A stretch of DNA of 64,000 nucleotides from Sphingobacterium prati. Its GTDB lineage: Bacteria > Bacteroidota > Bacteroidia > Sphingobacteriales > Sphingobacteriaceae. Below are positions 63,669-64,000 of the stretch, piece after piece. The notes under the pieces are model-generated. The model worked only from the letters and a program-made list of their open reading frames with translations. It did not search any database and had not been told where the DNA came from. The DNA is taken from NCBI RefSeq assembly GCF_013167215.1, contig NZ_JABJWY010000034.1:682001-746000 (forward strand), written 5' to 3'. The translations under genes were made by a program, and so were the position numbers. Each line of letters opens with the position of its first letter. Positions within the stretch are counted from its first letter, which is position 1.

Positions 63669-64000
63669 GACATTAATTTCTTTAAGCGCTCAAAAGGTTC
63701 ACAATATACAACTTTACGACCATTAATCCGACAAACGAACGGCATTACATAAGTCTTATTGTATTATTATACATAGTAAACTCATTTTTCATAGCAAAAT
63801 CTAAAAAAGTTAGTCTGAATAATGATCTTTCCTTTTTAACTGAACAATTTAAATTTATACATTCTGTTAAAACCTTCCATCTTAATAAAAATCAACCCAT
63901 TATATGACAACCACTCTAAAAAACGTGTTAAGATTGTCATTTTTGTAAAATTAACTTGTCTTTGTAGCAAAAAATAGTTAGCTTGCTACTATAGTTAATA
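63669..64000. other. Right-edge intergenic stretch
   Basis: About 332 AT-rich bases upstream of nhaA with no recognised frame. GTAGCAA ... TTGCTAC arms near 63966-63992 form a short dyad. It may continue into a gene beyond the window. Confidence 0.6.

Overview
The window looks like chromosome of a Bacteroidota bacterium close to Sphingobacterium. The basis is AT-rich DNA, proteins that read like Sphingobacteriaceae families (BBP2 porin, DUF1080, DUF1349, DUF4822, LytS/LytTR pairs, lipoprotein-type RND subunits), weak Shine-Dalgarno sequences, and a promoter-like TTG-n21-TAnnTTTG. No rRNA, tRNA, CRISPR array, phage module or intact transposase was seen.

Layout. 0-8 kb: 3' end of a PRISE-type SDR gene, a decayed RidA gene, a Crp/Fnr regulator, an acyltransferase, lipoproteins, a YqaE/Pmp3 protein, an AHSA1-hydrolase pair, and an exported flavodoxin-RidA fusion. 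8.3-14 kb: one giant transglutaminase-like/DUF4011/SF1 helicase/Vsr-like nuclease/DUF3320 protein, the best candidate defence gene. 14-20.5 kb: a translationally coupled operon (two paralogous small proteins around a GNAT enzyme), a lipoprotein, a DUF1266 protein, ArsC-like, AraC and an aldo/keto reductase. 20.6-29.9 kb: a Kdp potassium-uptake operon on the minus strand with two micro-ORFs, a third copy of the small paralog, kdpF, kdpA, kdpB, kdpC, an OmpL-like porin, a KdpD sensor-domain protein and a separate histidine kinase; no KdpE is present.

30-33.6 kb is a gene graveyard: a frameshifted small gene, the N-terminal stub of a methyltransferase, the C-terminal part of an S41 peptidase and a frameshifted SMR exporter, among intact DUF1080 and hypothetical genes. 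33.9-43.4 kb: nitroreductase/HxlR divergent pair, thioredoxin-reductase-like protein, methyltransferase, DUF1349, LuxR regulator, a BamA-type barrel with an N-terminal domain that resembles a kinase, a GNAT remnant, a small membrane protein and a stand-alone GHKL ATPase.

43.5-59.3 kb holds two complete tripartite RND efflux operons. The first is preceded by a TetR gene with a repeated TTAACA-n-TGTTAA operator; the second is preceded by a LytS/LytTR two-component system. 59.6-63.7 kb: EamA transporter, VOC protein, DEAD-box helicase and NhaA antiporter.

Ion homeostasis (Kdp, NhaA), efflux (two RND systems, a broken SMR pump) and redox or detoxification (nitroreductase, RidA, AKR, ArsC) dominate. 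The most unusual items are the helicase-nuclease, the GNAT operon with its third paralog inside kdp, the kdp micro-ORFs, the flavodoxin-RidA fusion, and the many degraded genes. All functions are assigned by reading the sequence; no database search was run.
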